From Fusobacterium sp. (lineage in GTDB: Bacteria > Fusobacteriota > Fusobacteriia > Fusobacteriales > Fusobacteriaceae), in the NCBI RefSeq assembly GCF_032477075.1, contig NZ_JAWDXO010000065.1:1-6857 (forward strand): a stretch of DNA of 6,857 nt, written 5' to 3'. Each line of letters begins with the position of its first letter. The first letter of the stretch is position 1. Made by a program: the position numbers and the translations under genes. Of this stretch, positions 1 through 5,891 are shown piece by piece. The notes beneath the pieces were generated by a model. The model was not told where the DNA came from and searched no databases. It saw only the letters and a program-made list of their open reading frames with translations.

Positions 1-1
1 A

Positions 2-949
2 TATGATAAAGATGAAAAAACAGCAGATAATGTAGGAAATAAAATAGAAGAAATAAAGGCAGGAGAAGAAAAAGACTACAATGAATATCTAGCTTCAATT
101 AAAGACAAGTATAAGGACCTACCAAGTCTGGAAGAATCAAAAGAGTTAGAAAATAGAATTCCTGATGAATATAAGGAAAAATTTGCTGTTCCAGTTCCGC
201 TTCCAGTATTAGTAGGTGGAGTAGTACTTATTGGAGGATACTATTATATACAAAACTCTGAAGAAAATAAAGAAACTTGGAATAAATTTCAAGAAGATCT
301 AAAGAAGGAATGGGAATCTGTTAAAGATAAAGGAATAGTCTATGCTGAATTTCAAAAGGTTTATATGGAGGCTTTCTTAGCAAAACAAAATATTATAATA
401 GGAGCAGAAGAGGGTATAGGAAACATATTAACATCACCAGGAAAACTGCCAGATGAAGCAAAATTTCCTATTTATTTGGGAGGAGGAAATCCAGAAGTAA
501 TTGAATATAAACCTGATACAAATGGGGCACCTCCAGTTTCATTACCAACAGATACAGCTCATGATGGAGGAACTAAAGATTTACCAGATACAGGAACTCT
601 TGTAAATGAACCTCCCAAAGTAGAAGATAATAATATATTATATGTTAAAGAAACAAATGATGAATTTCTAGCAAGAATAAAAAACTTAGGAACAAATGAA
701 AGAATAGCAAGAATAAAAGAAAAAGCTACTGAAGTAGCAAAAGAGAGTGGTTGGGAAGTGATAAGAAGTTATAAAAGTAAAAATGGTAGAACTGTATATA
801 CTGATAAGAAGTTTCTTTATTCATTAGATACACGTCATGGAACTTTTGAAAAACTGACTCTAAAAGGAAAACATGTAGAGGAAATAAATATGGATAAAGA
901 GGTTGTTACACAAGGAGATAAAACAGGAAAACATGATTTTAGAAAATAA
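2..949 (+). CDS. C-terminal part of CdiA/hemagglutinin-like adhesin with colicin E3-type RNase toxin tail (5' partial)
   Basis: The frame is open from the left edge, so the ATG at 365 is internal; 315 residues are visible. Order: a charged helical stretch (1-60); a hydrophobic Pro/Gly-rich segment (about 61-84, FAVPVPLPVLVGG then VVLIGGYYYIQ), typical of the pre-toxin region of such adhesins; a second helical stretch (85-130); a Pro/Gly/Asp-rich linker (about 145-210, including LPDTGT); and a basic C-terminal domain (about 210-315). The end contains D276-x-x-H279-G-x-x-E283, then GKH and a Lys/Arg-rich tail. The colicin E3 nuclease uses Asp, His and Glu in exactly this spacing, followed by a GKH segment and a basic tail, so I infer a 16S rRNA-cleaving or related RNase toxin. 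The N-terminal secretion and repeat regions lie outside the window. Two small genes follow at once, as expected for immunity genes. The adhesin-tail call is firmer than the nuclease call. Confidence 0.8.
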   Translation, partial: YDKDEKTADNVGNKIEEIKAGEEKDYNEYLASIKDKYKDLPSLEESKELENRIPDEYKEKFAVPVPLPVLVGGVVLIGGYYYIQNSEENKETWNKFQEDLKKEWESVKDKGIVYAEFQKVYMEAFLAKQNIIIGAEEGIGNILTSPGKLPDEAKFPIYLGGGNPEVIEYKPDTNGAPPVSLPTDTAHDGGTKDLPDTGTLVNEPPKVEDNNILYVKETNDEFLARIKNLGTNERIARIKEKATEVAKESGWEVIRSYKSKNGRTVYTDKKFLYSLDTRHGTFEKLTLKGKHVEEINMDKEVVTQGDKTGKHDFRK

Positions 950-960
950 GGAGATATGGT

Positions 961-1491
961 ATGAAGAACTTAATAAATCAATACCTTAAAGAAGTATATA
1001 TAGAAAAGAAGCATTATTTACTATATGAAAAATATAGAGTTAAATTGGAGTTTATGAAAAATATTTTAGAATCTTTAAAAATATACTTTATTAGTTATAA
1101 ATTATATATTGATTTTCCTTATAAAGAAGTGTGGACTATAAAATTTAAAAATTTTAAAAATATAGAATATATAACAGAAATTCATATTTCTAAAATAGCT
1201 TCAGTCTATTATATATATCATTGTGTAGAATATCTTAATAGTTACTCTGACTCAACTGAAAAGAGCATTGGAGATATTTCAATTTTTCCATATATAAAAA
1301 ATCAAGAAAAATTTCATTCTCTTTTTAGAAAAGAAATGAACAAATATAATTATATTGAATATCAAGATTCAAATGAAGGTATTCTTGAATTTAAAAATAA
1401 TACTTTTAGTTTAATGGAGGGTGAACAATATACAGCTTTTGATATATTCTTTAATGATGTATTCAATCTATTAAATCAGAAAGGGAGCTAA
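961..1491 (+). CDS. putative immunity protein to the upstream RNase-type toxin (paralogue 1)
   Basis: This is a 176-residue soluble protein with no signal peptide or clear membrane helix, rich in Lys, Ile, Tyr and Asn. The start is supported by AAGGAG at 948-953, which overlaps the toxin stop codon, so the two genes are probably translated from one transcript. Landmarks are FPYKEVW (52-58), the strand-like segment IEYITEIHISKI (68-79), YNYIE (129-133) and FSLMEGEQYTAFDIFF (149-164). The same landmarks occur in the same order and spacing in the next gene product, so the two are diverged duplicates. The immunity role is inferred from its position just after a toxin tail, its size and its lack of any enzyme motif. 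I do not recognise a named family. It could neutralise the toxin at 2-949, or a different toxin that has been lost. Confidence 0.75.
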   Translation: MKNLINQYLKEVYIEKKHYLLYEKYRVKLEFMKNILESLKIYFISYKLYIDFPYKEVWTIKFKNFKNIEYITEIHISKIASVYYIYHCVEYLNSYSDSTEKSIGDISIFPYIKNQEKFHSLFRKEMNKYNYIEYQDSNEGILEFKNNTFSLMEGEQYTAFDIFFNDVFNLLNQKGS

Positions 1492-1496
1492 ACAAA

Positions 1497-2060
1497 ATGA
1501 AAAAAATAATAAGAAAAAATTTAGAAAATTTAATTTTAAAAAACAAGATAGAGAATACTGAAAAGAAAAGTTTAGATTTATTAAAAGCTGTTTATCATTG
1601 TTTAGGAAAAGAGAAGAAATATATCTTAGAATATAGAGTAATACAAGATATGAATTTTCCTTATGAAACTTGGAAGCTTTATATAAAAAAAGAGAGAGAA
1701 ATAGAAGTATATGTAGAGGTATTAATATCAAAAATTATCCCAATTTTTACAATAAATGAGAAGGCAATAATTATTGATGAAAATCCTGAAAGTATAAAAA
1801 AGAATGTAGAGCTTAATTTAGATAATCAAACTTTTACAGGAGCAGTATATCTTTGTCCAAAAATTATAAAAGTAATGAAAAAATTTAATTATATTGAGAC
1901 AAAATATATAGATTTGTATATGCCTGTATTGAAAGAAAAAAATAAAAAATTTTCAATAATAAATGCTAACGAATTTTTTACCTTGGAAGGATTATTTTTT
2001 ATAGATTATCCAGAATTGATGGATCAATTTGTGAGTGAAGATGGTAAAAGTAATAATTAA
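1497..2060 (+). CDS. putative immunity protein, paralogue 2 of the preceding gene
   Basis: This is a 187-residue soluble protein starting 5 bases after the previous stop, with AAGGGAG at 1481-1487 as ribosome binding site inside the end of the upstream gene, so the pair is an operon. It shares FPYETW (54-59), IEVYVEVLISKI (69-80), FNYIE (130-134) and KFSIINANEFFTLEGLFF (151-168) with its neighbour. In both proteins 50 residues separate ISKI from NYIE. The N-terminal ~45 residues and the segment between ISKI and NYIE are poorly conserved. The inferred role is immunity. Two diverged copies behind one toxin may mean that one is cognate and the other is kept from an earlier toxin. No family name is recognised. 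Confidence 0.73.
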   Translation: MKKIIRKNLENLILKNKIENTEKKSLDLLKAVYHCLGKEKKYILEYRVIQDMNFPYETWKLYIKKEREIEVYVEVLISKIIPIFTINEKAIIIDENPESIKKNVELNLDNQTFTGAVYLCPKIIKVMKKFNYIETKYIDLYMPVLKEKNKKFSIINANEFFTLEGLFFIDYPELMDQFVSEDGKSNN

Positions 2061-2120
2061 ATAAAATAAATATTTGATAAGAAAAATTTAATAGAAGAAA
2101 AAGTGTTCTAATTCAATTTG

Positions 2121-2167
2121 ATATTTTATAGGTGGCTCAATTAATTTGGGTCACTTAATAAAATATT
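2121..2167 (+). repeat. intermodule hairpin element, copy 1
   Basis: This is an imperfect inverted repeat in the gap after the second paralogue. The outer arms ATATTTTAT (2121-2129) and ATAAAATAT (2158-2166) are exact reverse complements. The inner arms GTGGCTCAA (2132-2140) and TTGGGTCAC (2146-2154) pair over 9 positions as RNA with two G-U wobbles, around a TTAAT loop. No T-run follows, so it is not a standard Rho-independent terminator. Related elements lie at 3746-3796 and 4404-4442. The frame of the orphan toxin opens inside the right arm: TAA at 2159-2161 is its last upstream stop. Confidence 0.65.
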
Positions 2168-3187
2168 GAAATAGTAGGAGAAAGTAAAATAGCAGAAGAA
2201 TTAGGATTTAATACAGATTTAGAAAAAGCGCAAGTTATAACAAAAGATGAAGATAAAGTATTAGATGCAGAACTTCATACAGATTTACTGAATCAGTCAG
2301 AAAGAGATAAAATAGGAGAAGCAGGAGATTATTTAGAGTCAATTTATAAAGGAATAACAGATTCAGGGGTAGGAGGAAAGATTAACACAATCAAGGAACA
2401 AATATATGGAGATCTTTCTCCTGGAGAAGAAGCATTTGCCTCAACTTCAAATAATACAATAGCAATAGATAGAAATATATTGGCTTCAGCAGATTCTAAC
2501 AAAATATTGAGTATATTAGCTCATGAACTGGGACACTTTAATGGTTATGATAGTGGAACAGAAAGTACAGCTTCAAGAGTAGAAAATGCAGTATCAGGAG
2601 CAGTAAGCAAAAAAGAATCTACAGGAGATTATGAAGCATATTTCAAAAATATGTATGAAGGAAAAGATATAAGTGGAAATGAAGCACAGAAAATAATAGA
2701 TGGTATTCCTGAAGAAAATAAAGAAAATTTTACTCGTGGGGTAAGTATTGGAGCATCTGCAGGATTTGGTGGACAAGTTGGAGTCGGACTTACTAAATAT
2801 ACAACTATAGATCATAAAAATAACAAGGCCATCGTTTTTATTACAGCAGATGGAGCTGTGGACTTTGCTAATCCTGATGCAGGAGCGGCTCTAACCTTTT
2901 CATTTTATCCTTTTGTTAATGATCCAGAAGTCTTAGCAGGTAGGGCTAAAGCTATAGGAGGAACAGCTCCTATTCCTAGACTAGAAGAACTTAGTGGAGG
3001 AGCAAAAATCGTATTAGATACTGAAGGGAAATTTTTAGGTGTAGGTTTTATTATAGGAAAATCTCTATCACCTGTAGATGTATTTGGAGGGTTTACTTAT
3101 GGTTCTAAAATAATTTCTAAAAAAGAATACACAATATATGAATATTATAAAGAAACTAGTCCAAGAGGAGGCAAAAATAAATGGTGA
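2162..3187 (+). CDS. orphan adhesin toxin tail with HELGH motif and glycine-rich C-terminal domain; no credible start codon
   Basis: The frame is open for 341 residues from the TAA at 2159-2161. It contains no ATG before 2650, and the first TTG is at 2480 with no good ribosome binding site. Coding style starts right after the repeat (IEIVGESKIAEELG), so this looks like a displaced C-terminal cassette of a CdiA-like adhesin, not a free-standing gene. Residues 1-100 are acidic and helical. LAHELGHFNGYD (about 119-130) holds an HExxH zinc-protease-like signature (H121, E122, H125). A Gly/Ala-rich, strand-like domain with short hydrophobic stretches runs from about 193 to 315. The tail is basic (SPRGGKNKW). 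I do not recognise the glycine-rich toxin family. The membrane protein encoded next overlaps its stop and is its likely immunity partner. It may be silent until recombined onto a full adhesin, or it may be translated from the TTG as a 235-residue protein. Confidence 0.65.
   Translation, partial: NIEIVGESKIAEELGFNTDLEKAQVITKDEDKVLDAELHTDLLNQSERDKIGEAGDYLESIYKGITDSGVGGKINTIKEQIYGDLSPGEEAFASTSNNTIAIDRNILASADSNKILSILAHELGHFNGYDSGTESTASRVENAVSGAVSKKESTGDYEAYFKNMYEGKDISGNEAQKIIDGIPEENKENFTRGVSIGASAGFGGQVGVGLTKYTTIDHKNNKAIVFITADGAVDFANPDAGAALTFSFYPFVNDPEVLAGRAKAIGGTAPIPRLEELSGGAKIVLDTEGKFLGVGFIIGKSLSPVDVFGGFTYGSKIISKKEYTIYEYYKETSPRGGKNKW
3166..3171 (+). promoter_or_regulatory. strong ribosome binding site inside the toxin tail
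   Basis: AGGAGG lies within the last codons of the orphan toxin (it encodes part of SPRGGK), 9 bases before the ATG at 3181. It fixes the start of the membrane immunity gene and would allow that gene to be translated even if the toxin frame is not. Confidence 0.7.
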
Positions 3188-3720
3188 TTGAAGTAGAAAA
3201 TTCAGATACTTCTATAAAAATAAGTAAAATTATAGAAGATGACTATAATAGTTATAAAAATAAAATGAAATTACTTTACACTTTAATTAGTCTTTTTGTA
3301 CAATATAAGATTTTGAAAGACTATATTTTTTCTCCCAATACTATCACTTATGAAGTTTTTATGTTTATATTGTTTGTTCAATTAGGGCTAACAATAATAT
3401 TTTACTTGGTATATAGAGGTAATTTATATCCTCACTTTAATGAATTTATATTTTTAAATACTGATAGAATTATTTTACAAATTAAAGAATTTGATTCTAT
3501 AAGAAATGAAATAATAATCTTTCCAAATGATATATTAAAAATATATATAAAAAGAAGAGAAGAGGTATTTAGGTATAGCAATAAAATTCCTGATGAAGAG
3601 TATATGGTAATAAAATTTAAAACAAAGCAAGACGTTTTCTCTTGGGGATTTAAAATACCATTAGAAGAAGCGGAAAAAATAAAAAATGTTATAGATAATT
3701 ATTTAAATAACCTTGCATAG
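3181..3720 (+). CDS. putative membrane immunity protein, two transmembrane helices plus cytoplasmic domain
   Basis: This 179-residue protein has two hydrophobic segments (about 31-50, LLYTLISLFVQYKILKDYIF, and about 57-78, YEVFMFILFVQLGL then TIIFYLVY). A soluble strand-rich part follows (about 88-165, with alternating hydrophobic runs such as RIILQIKEF, EIIIFPNDILKIYI and YMVIKFKTK), and the protein ends in an amphipathic helix (LEEAEKIKNVIDNYLNNL). Two helices followed by a small beta domain and a terminal helix recall bacterial PH-like/YcxB proteins, but this is a likeness only. The ATG overlaps the toxin stop by seven bases, and AGGAGG precedes it. The position makes it the immunity partner of the orphan toxin. 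A membrane location suggests that this toxin acts at or crosses the inner membrane. Confidence 0.72.
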   Translation: MVIEVENSDTSIKISKIIEDDYNSYKNKMKLLYTLISLFVQYKILKDYIFSPNTITYEVFMFILFVQLGLTIIFYLVYRGNLYPHFNEFIFLNTDRIILQIKEFDSIRNEIIIFPNDILKIYIKRREEVFRYSNKIPDEEYMVIKFKTKQDVFSWGFKIPLEEAEKIKNVIDNYLNNLA

Positions 3721-3745
3721 GAAATCTAATAAAGATAAAAACTTT

Positions 3746-3796
3746 AATATTTTATAGGTAACCTAAGAAAATTTCTGGGTTACTTATTAAGATATT
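3746..3796 (+). repeat. intermodule hairpin element, copy 2
   Basis: This element begins 26 bases after the membrane immunity gene. The left outer arm AATATTTTATAG matches copy 1 almost base for base. The inner arms GTAACCTA (3758-3765) and TGGGTTAC (3776-3783) pair over 8 positions with one G-U wobble. The right outer arm TATTAAGATATT pairs back to the left arm with minor flaws. Relative to copy 1, the third stem pair is A-U instead of G-C and the fourth is A-U instead of G-U, so pairing is kept while the bases change. The loop is larger and unrelated. No T-run follows. Confidence 0.62.
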
Positions 3797-3834
3797 AAAA
3801 GGTTAATAAAAATTACTATATAAGGAGGTTAAAT

Positions 3835-4404
3835 ATGAGTAAAACTTATGAAGTATATCCTACCACTTCATATATTCCAAGCAAAGAAGAAATAGGAAAA
3901 TTAGCTGAAAAATATTTAAATACTTTTTTAGAAAAAGAAAATATAAAAGAAGAATATAAAAAAAGAATGAAAATTACTAATTCAACTCTTAAATTTTCTG
4001 ATAAAAATTATGTTAATAGAGAAAATATATGCATGGTTGATACAGAATATGATGCTTATAAATTAAATATCAAGGAAGGAAATGTAATATTTGTTTTTTT
4101 TCATAAATTTACTCAACTTGATATTGAAGTTTTGGAAGAAACACTTGTTAATACAAATTATGAAAATGAATTTGAAAAAATTGTAAAGTTAAGTTATACA
4201 TGGACAGTAAAAAGAACTGCTTGGCAACCAGTATTATCAAATATATTGTATGGTTTTATTGCTATAGCAATAGCTGAACTTACTGATGGGATAATATATT
4301 CTGGAGATGGAGCATGGAATATTGAAATTTTTCCTGTTAAAGTAGAAGAATTCCTTCCAATTCTTTTAGATGCAACTATTGAGCAAATTTTAAGATATGA
4401 TTAA
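3835..4404 (+). CDS. orphan immunity-like protein
   Basis: This 189-residue soluble protein has a strong AGGAGG at 3823-3828, six bases before the ATG, so it has its own good translation signal. The N-terminal half is charged and helical (KEEIGKLAEKYLNTFLEKEN). The C-terminal half has a hydrophobic, possibly buried helix (NILYGFIAIAIAELTDG, about 136-152), then the distinctive DGIIYSGDGAW (151-161) and IFPVKVEEFL (165-174). This resembles small immunity proteins of polymorphic toxin loci in general form, but I cannot name the family. No toxin tail precedes it: the 114-base gap upstream holds only a hairpin element, and another element begins at its stop codon. It therefore looks like an immunity-only module, kept after loss of its toxin or serving as protection against kin strains. 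Confidence 0.7.
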   Translation: MSKTYEVYPTTSYIPSKEEIGKLAEKYLNTFLEKENIKEEYKKRMKITNSTLKFSDKNYVNRENICMVDTEYDAYKLNIKEGNVIFVFFHKFTQLDIEVLEETLVNTNYENEFEKIVKLSYTWTVKRTAWQPVLSNILYGFIAIAIAELTDGIIYSGDGAWNIEIFPVKVEEFLPILLDATIEQILRYD

Positions 4405-4442
4405 TATTAATGTTTTAAAGGTAGTCCAATTAATTTGGATGT
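4404..4442 (+). repeat. intermodule hairpin element, copy 3
   Basis: This element starts on the last base of the upstream stop codon. The outer arms ATATTAATG (4404-4412) and CATTAATAT (4434-4442) are exact reverse complements. The inner part, GTCCAA (4423-4428) then TTAAT then TTGGAT, keeps the same TTAAT loop as copy 1. The six pairs next to the loop hold (one G-U), but the lower inner stem is poorly paired, so this copy is the most diverged. Confidence 0.5.
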
Positions 4443-4499
4443 TCATTAATATACTATAAATAATAGCTGTTTTAAAGTAAAGTTAAAAGGAGTTAATTA

Positions 4500-4571
4500 T
4501 TGGAAATCAAGATAAAAGAATCTCAAAATGAAATAAAAATCATAAAAGAACTTTGGAACTTCGAAAATTAA
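4500..4571 (+). pseudogene. short 23-codon frame, probable stub of a broken gene
   Basis: AAAGGAG at 4486-4492 stands seven bases before a TTG that opens a 23-residue charged peptide (begins MEIKIKESQNEIK, ends LWNFEN) and stops at TAA 4569-4571. The ribosome binding site is as good as those of the real genes nearby, but the peptide ends abruptly just before the protease gene. The simplest reading is the N-terminus of a lost small gene, possibly another immunity gene. A leader peptide or an unused site is also possible. Confidence 0.3.
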
Positions 4572-4594
4572 AAAGCAAGAATGGAGAAAATAAA

Positions 4595-5434
4595 ATGAAA
4601 AAAGAGTGGGGAATAAAAGATGTATTGATTGCATTATTAGGAGAAGGGTTGTTATTTGGTGCACTTATTTTATCGGTTGCAATAAAGGATAGTGAATCTC
4701 TTGTACGGAGATATCCAATAGAGATAAGAAATATACTTATGGGGATACTGTATATAAGCTTTGTTATATTTGGATTATTGATCATATGTAAAGGGTTATT
4801 AAAAATTAATTTTAGAGATTGTCGTATATTGCCAATAAAAATAAAAACTATATGGATAATTCTTGCTTTTATTATGCCATTACTTGTAAGTGGTATATTA
4901 CTATGTTTTCCAGGGGAGTGGTTAAATATAGAGTTTAGCACAGCTAATATGATAACTACTCTATCATTAACATTGGTATTCTTTGGAATAGCAGCACCTA
5001 TAGTTGAAGAAATGATATTTAGAGGAATGATGCTTACAGTTTTTGAAAAAAAATGGAATAGAGAAATAGCAATATTCTTATCTTCTCTTTTATTTGGGAT
5101 AGGACATATTATTGGGCAAAAAATGGAATTAAGAGATTTTTTTATTATGTCATTATCAGCAGGGTTGATAGGAGCAACCTTATCATTAGTTACATTTATA
5201 ACAGAAAGTATATGGTCAAGTGTGGTTATACACATGGTATGGAATATAATAATTATGGGACAAATAATTAGTATTGGAGGAGTTAGACCATTATATAGCA
5301 GATATAATTATACTTTTAACTCTGATTCATTTTTACTTACAGGAGGAGCTTTTGGAATAGAAGCATCCCTACCATCCATAGTAATAAATATAATATTTTT
5401 AACCATAGTATGGAAGTTATGGAAAAGAAGATAA
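4595..5434 (+). CDS. CPBP family intramembrane metalloprotease (Abi/CAAX protease-like)
   Basis: This is a 279-residue multi-pass membrane protein with about seven or eight hydrophobic segments. All three conserved CPBP motifs are present: EExxxR as VEEMIFRG (E138, E139, R143), FxxxH as FGIGH (F167, H171), and HxxxN as HMVWN (H213, N217). These Glu and His residues form the active site in the CAAX prenyl protease Rce1 family. I chose ATG 4595 over the in-frame TTG at 4553 because GGAG at 4583-4586 precedes it at a normal distance and the extra 14 residues are low-complexity. Bacterial members include bacteriocin self-immunity proteins (the Abi group in Lactobacillales), so a protective role in this toxin array is possible but unproven. 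It lies just after the third hairpin element. Its natural substrate cannot be told from sequence. Confidence 0.9.
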   Translation: MKKEWGIKDVLIALLGEGLLFGALILSVAIKDSESLVRRYPIEIRNILMGILYISFVIFGLLIICKGLLKINFRDCRILPIKIKTIWIILAFIMPLLVSGILLCFPGEWLNIEFSTANMITTLSLTLVFFGIAAPIVEEMIFRGMMLTVFEKKWNREIAIFLSSLLFGIGHIIGQKMELRDFFIMSLSAGLIGATLSLVTFITESIWSSVVIHMVWNIIIMGQIISIGGVRPLYSRYNYTFNSDSFLLTGGAFGIEASLPSIVINIIFLTIVWKLWKRR

Positions 5435-5555
5435 AAGGTAATTGTAAAAACTTTATATTTAAAAATTAAAATCAAAGTAATAAATGTAAATTTATTAAAA
5501 ATTTTATTTGAAAGATATAGCATTAAAATAACTTAATAGAAGGAGAATATAAAAA

Positions 5556-5597
5556 ATGATAAAAATATCAAGTGCTATTGAACTAATTAACAAATGA
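5556..5597 (+). pseudogene. 13-residue stub with good ribosome binding site, remnant of a small gene
   Basis: AGAAGGAGA (AAGGAG at 5540-5545) lies ten bases before an ATG that opens MIKISSAIELINK and then stops at TGA 5595-5597. The peptide reads like a normal N-terminal amphipathic helix, and the downstream DNA has stops in every frame. This fits a small gene, perhaps immunity, cut off by deletion or point decay. A translated regulatory leader cannot be excluded. Confidence 0.35.
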
Positions 5598-5773
5598 GTA
5601 AGGAGTAGTGGTTATATATTAATAAAATTGTAAAGTTAGCCATAGAGGTAAGAATAATCTACAGTATTTAAATGAATTATATTATAAATTTGAAATAACA
5701 AATAAAAATTTTTATATTTTAATTATATGAGTTCACAGCTATACACTAGTAGTTAGGGAATGTACACATAAGG

Positions 5774-5801
5774 TTGTGATATTTTTAAATTTTTTTAATA
5801 T
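5774..5801 (+). promoter_or_regulatory. possible sigma-70 promoter upstream of the EcsC gene
   Basis: TTGTGA (5774-5779) and TAATAT (5796-5801) are separated by 16 bases, and each matches the consensus at four of six positions. Matches of this quality are frequent in such AT-rich DNA, so the only extra support is the position, about 90 bases before the EcsC start in a long gap where a promoter is needed. Confidence 0.2.
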
Positions 5802-5891
5802 TATTAGTATTAATTGCAATATTGGTAATAATAAAAATTTTATGGTTATTAATAGTATTTTTTAAATTAAATATAGGAGGAAAACAAAAAT

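Larger units (their letters stand above)
5435..5891 (+). other. gene-poor AT-rich gap between the CPBP gene and the EcsC gene
   Basis: No complete gene is visible on either strand over 457 bases. The gap holds a well-formed ribosome binding site with a 13-residue stub (5556-5597), many stops in all frames and a less AT-rich patch near 5728-5775. T-rich DNA from 5780 on gives a hydrophobic frame by composition. No tRNA, intrinsic terminator or clear inverted repeat was seen. The fourth hairpin element that might be expected after the CPBP gene was not found. The stretch looks like gene decay plus the promoter region of the EcsC gene. Confidence 0.55.

Noticed and set aside
581..595. LPDTG in the adhesin fragment resembles a sortase LPxTG signal.
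   Set aside because: It lies in a Pro/Gly linker about 120 residues from the C-terminus, with no hydrophobic segment and positive tail directly after it. The locus looks like a two-partner-secretion adhesin, not a sortase substrate.
365..949. A separate 194-residue gene starting at ATG 365.
   Set aside because: The same frame is open to the left edge with continuous protein-like sequence, and no proper ribosome binding site precedes the ATG.
1471..1731. Minus-strand frame of 86 residues.
   Set aside because: It is a mirror of the AT-rich immunity gene on the other strand, low-complexity (Leu/Phe/Ser) and without a ribosome binding site.
2121..2167. Hairpin copy 1 as a Rho-independent terminator.
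   Set aside because: The stem has wobble pairs and AT-rich outer arms, and neither strand shows a T-run directly after it. The same holds for the other two copies.
2176..2180. AGGAG as ribosome binding site for the orphan toxin.
   Set aside because: It is part of coding sequence (VGES), and no ATG, GTG or TTG follows in frame at a suitable distance.
2582..2593. VENA in the orphan toxin as a VENN pre-toxin motif.
   Set aside because: Only three of four residues match, and the usual surrounding pre-toxin VENN domain pattern is not visible.
2594..2815. Minus-strand frame of 73 residues within the orphan toxin.
   Set aside because: It has Ser/Phe/Ile/Cys-rich composition typical of an antisense shadow and no start signals.
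4540..5235. Minus-strand frame of 231 residues opposite the CPBP gene.
   Set aside because: The plus strand encodes a full CPBP protein with all its motifs. The reverse frame is an Ile/Asn/Ser-rich shadow.
5308..5523. Minus-strand frame of 71 residues at the end of the CPBP gene.
   Set aside because: It overlaps the CPBP C-terminus and AT-rich spacer, is Phe/Ile-rich, and has no support.
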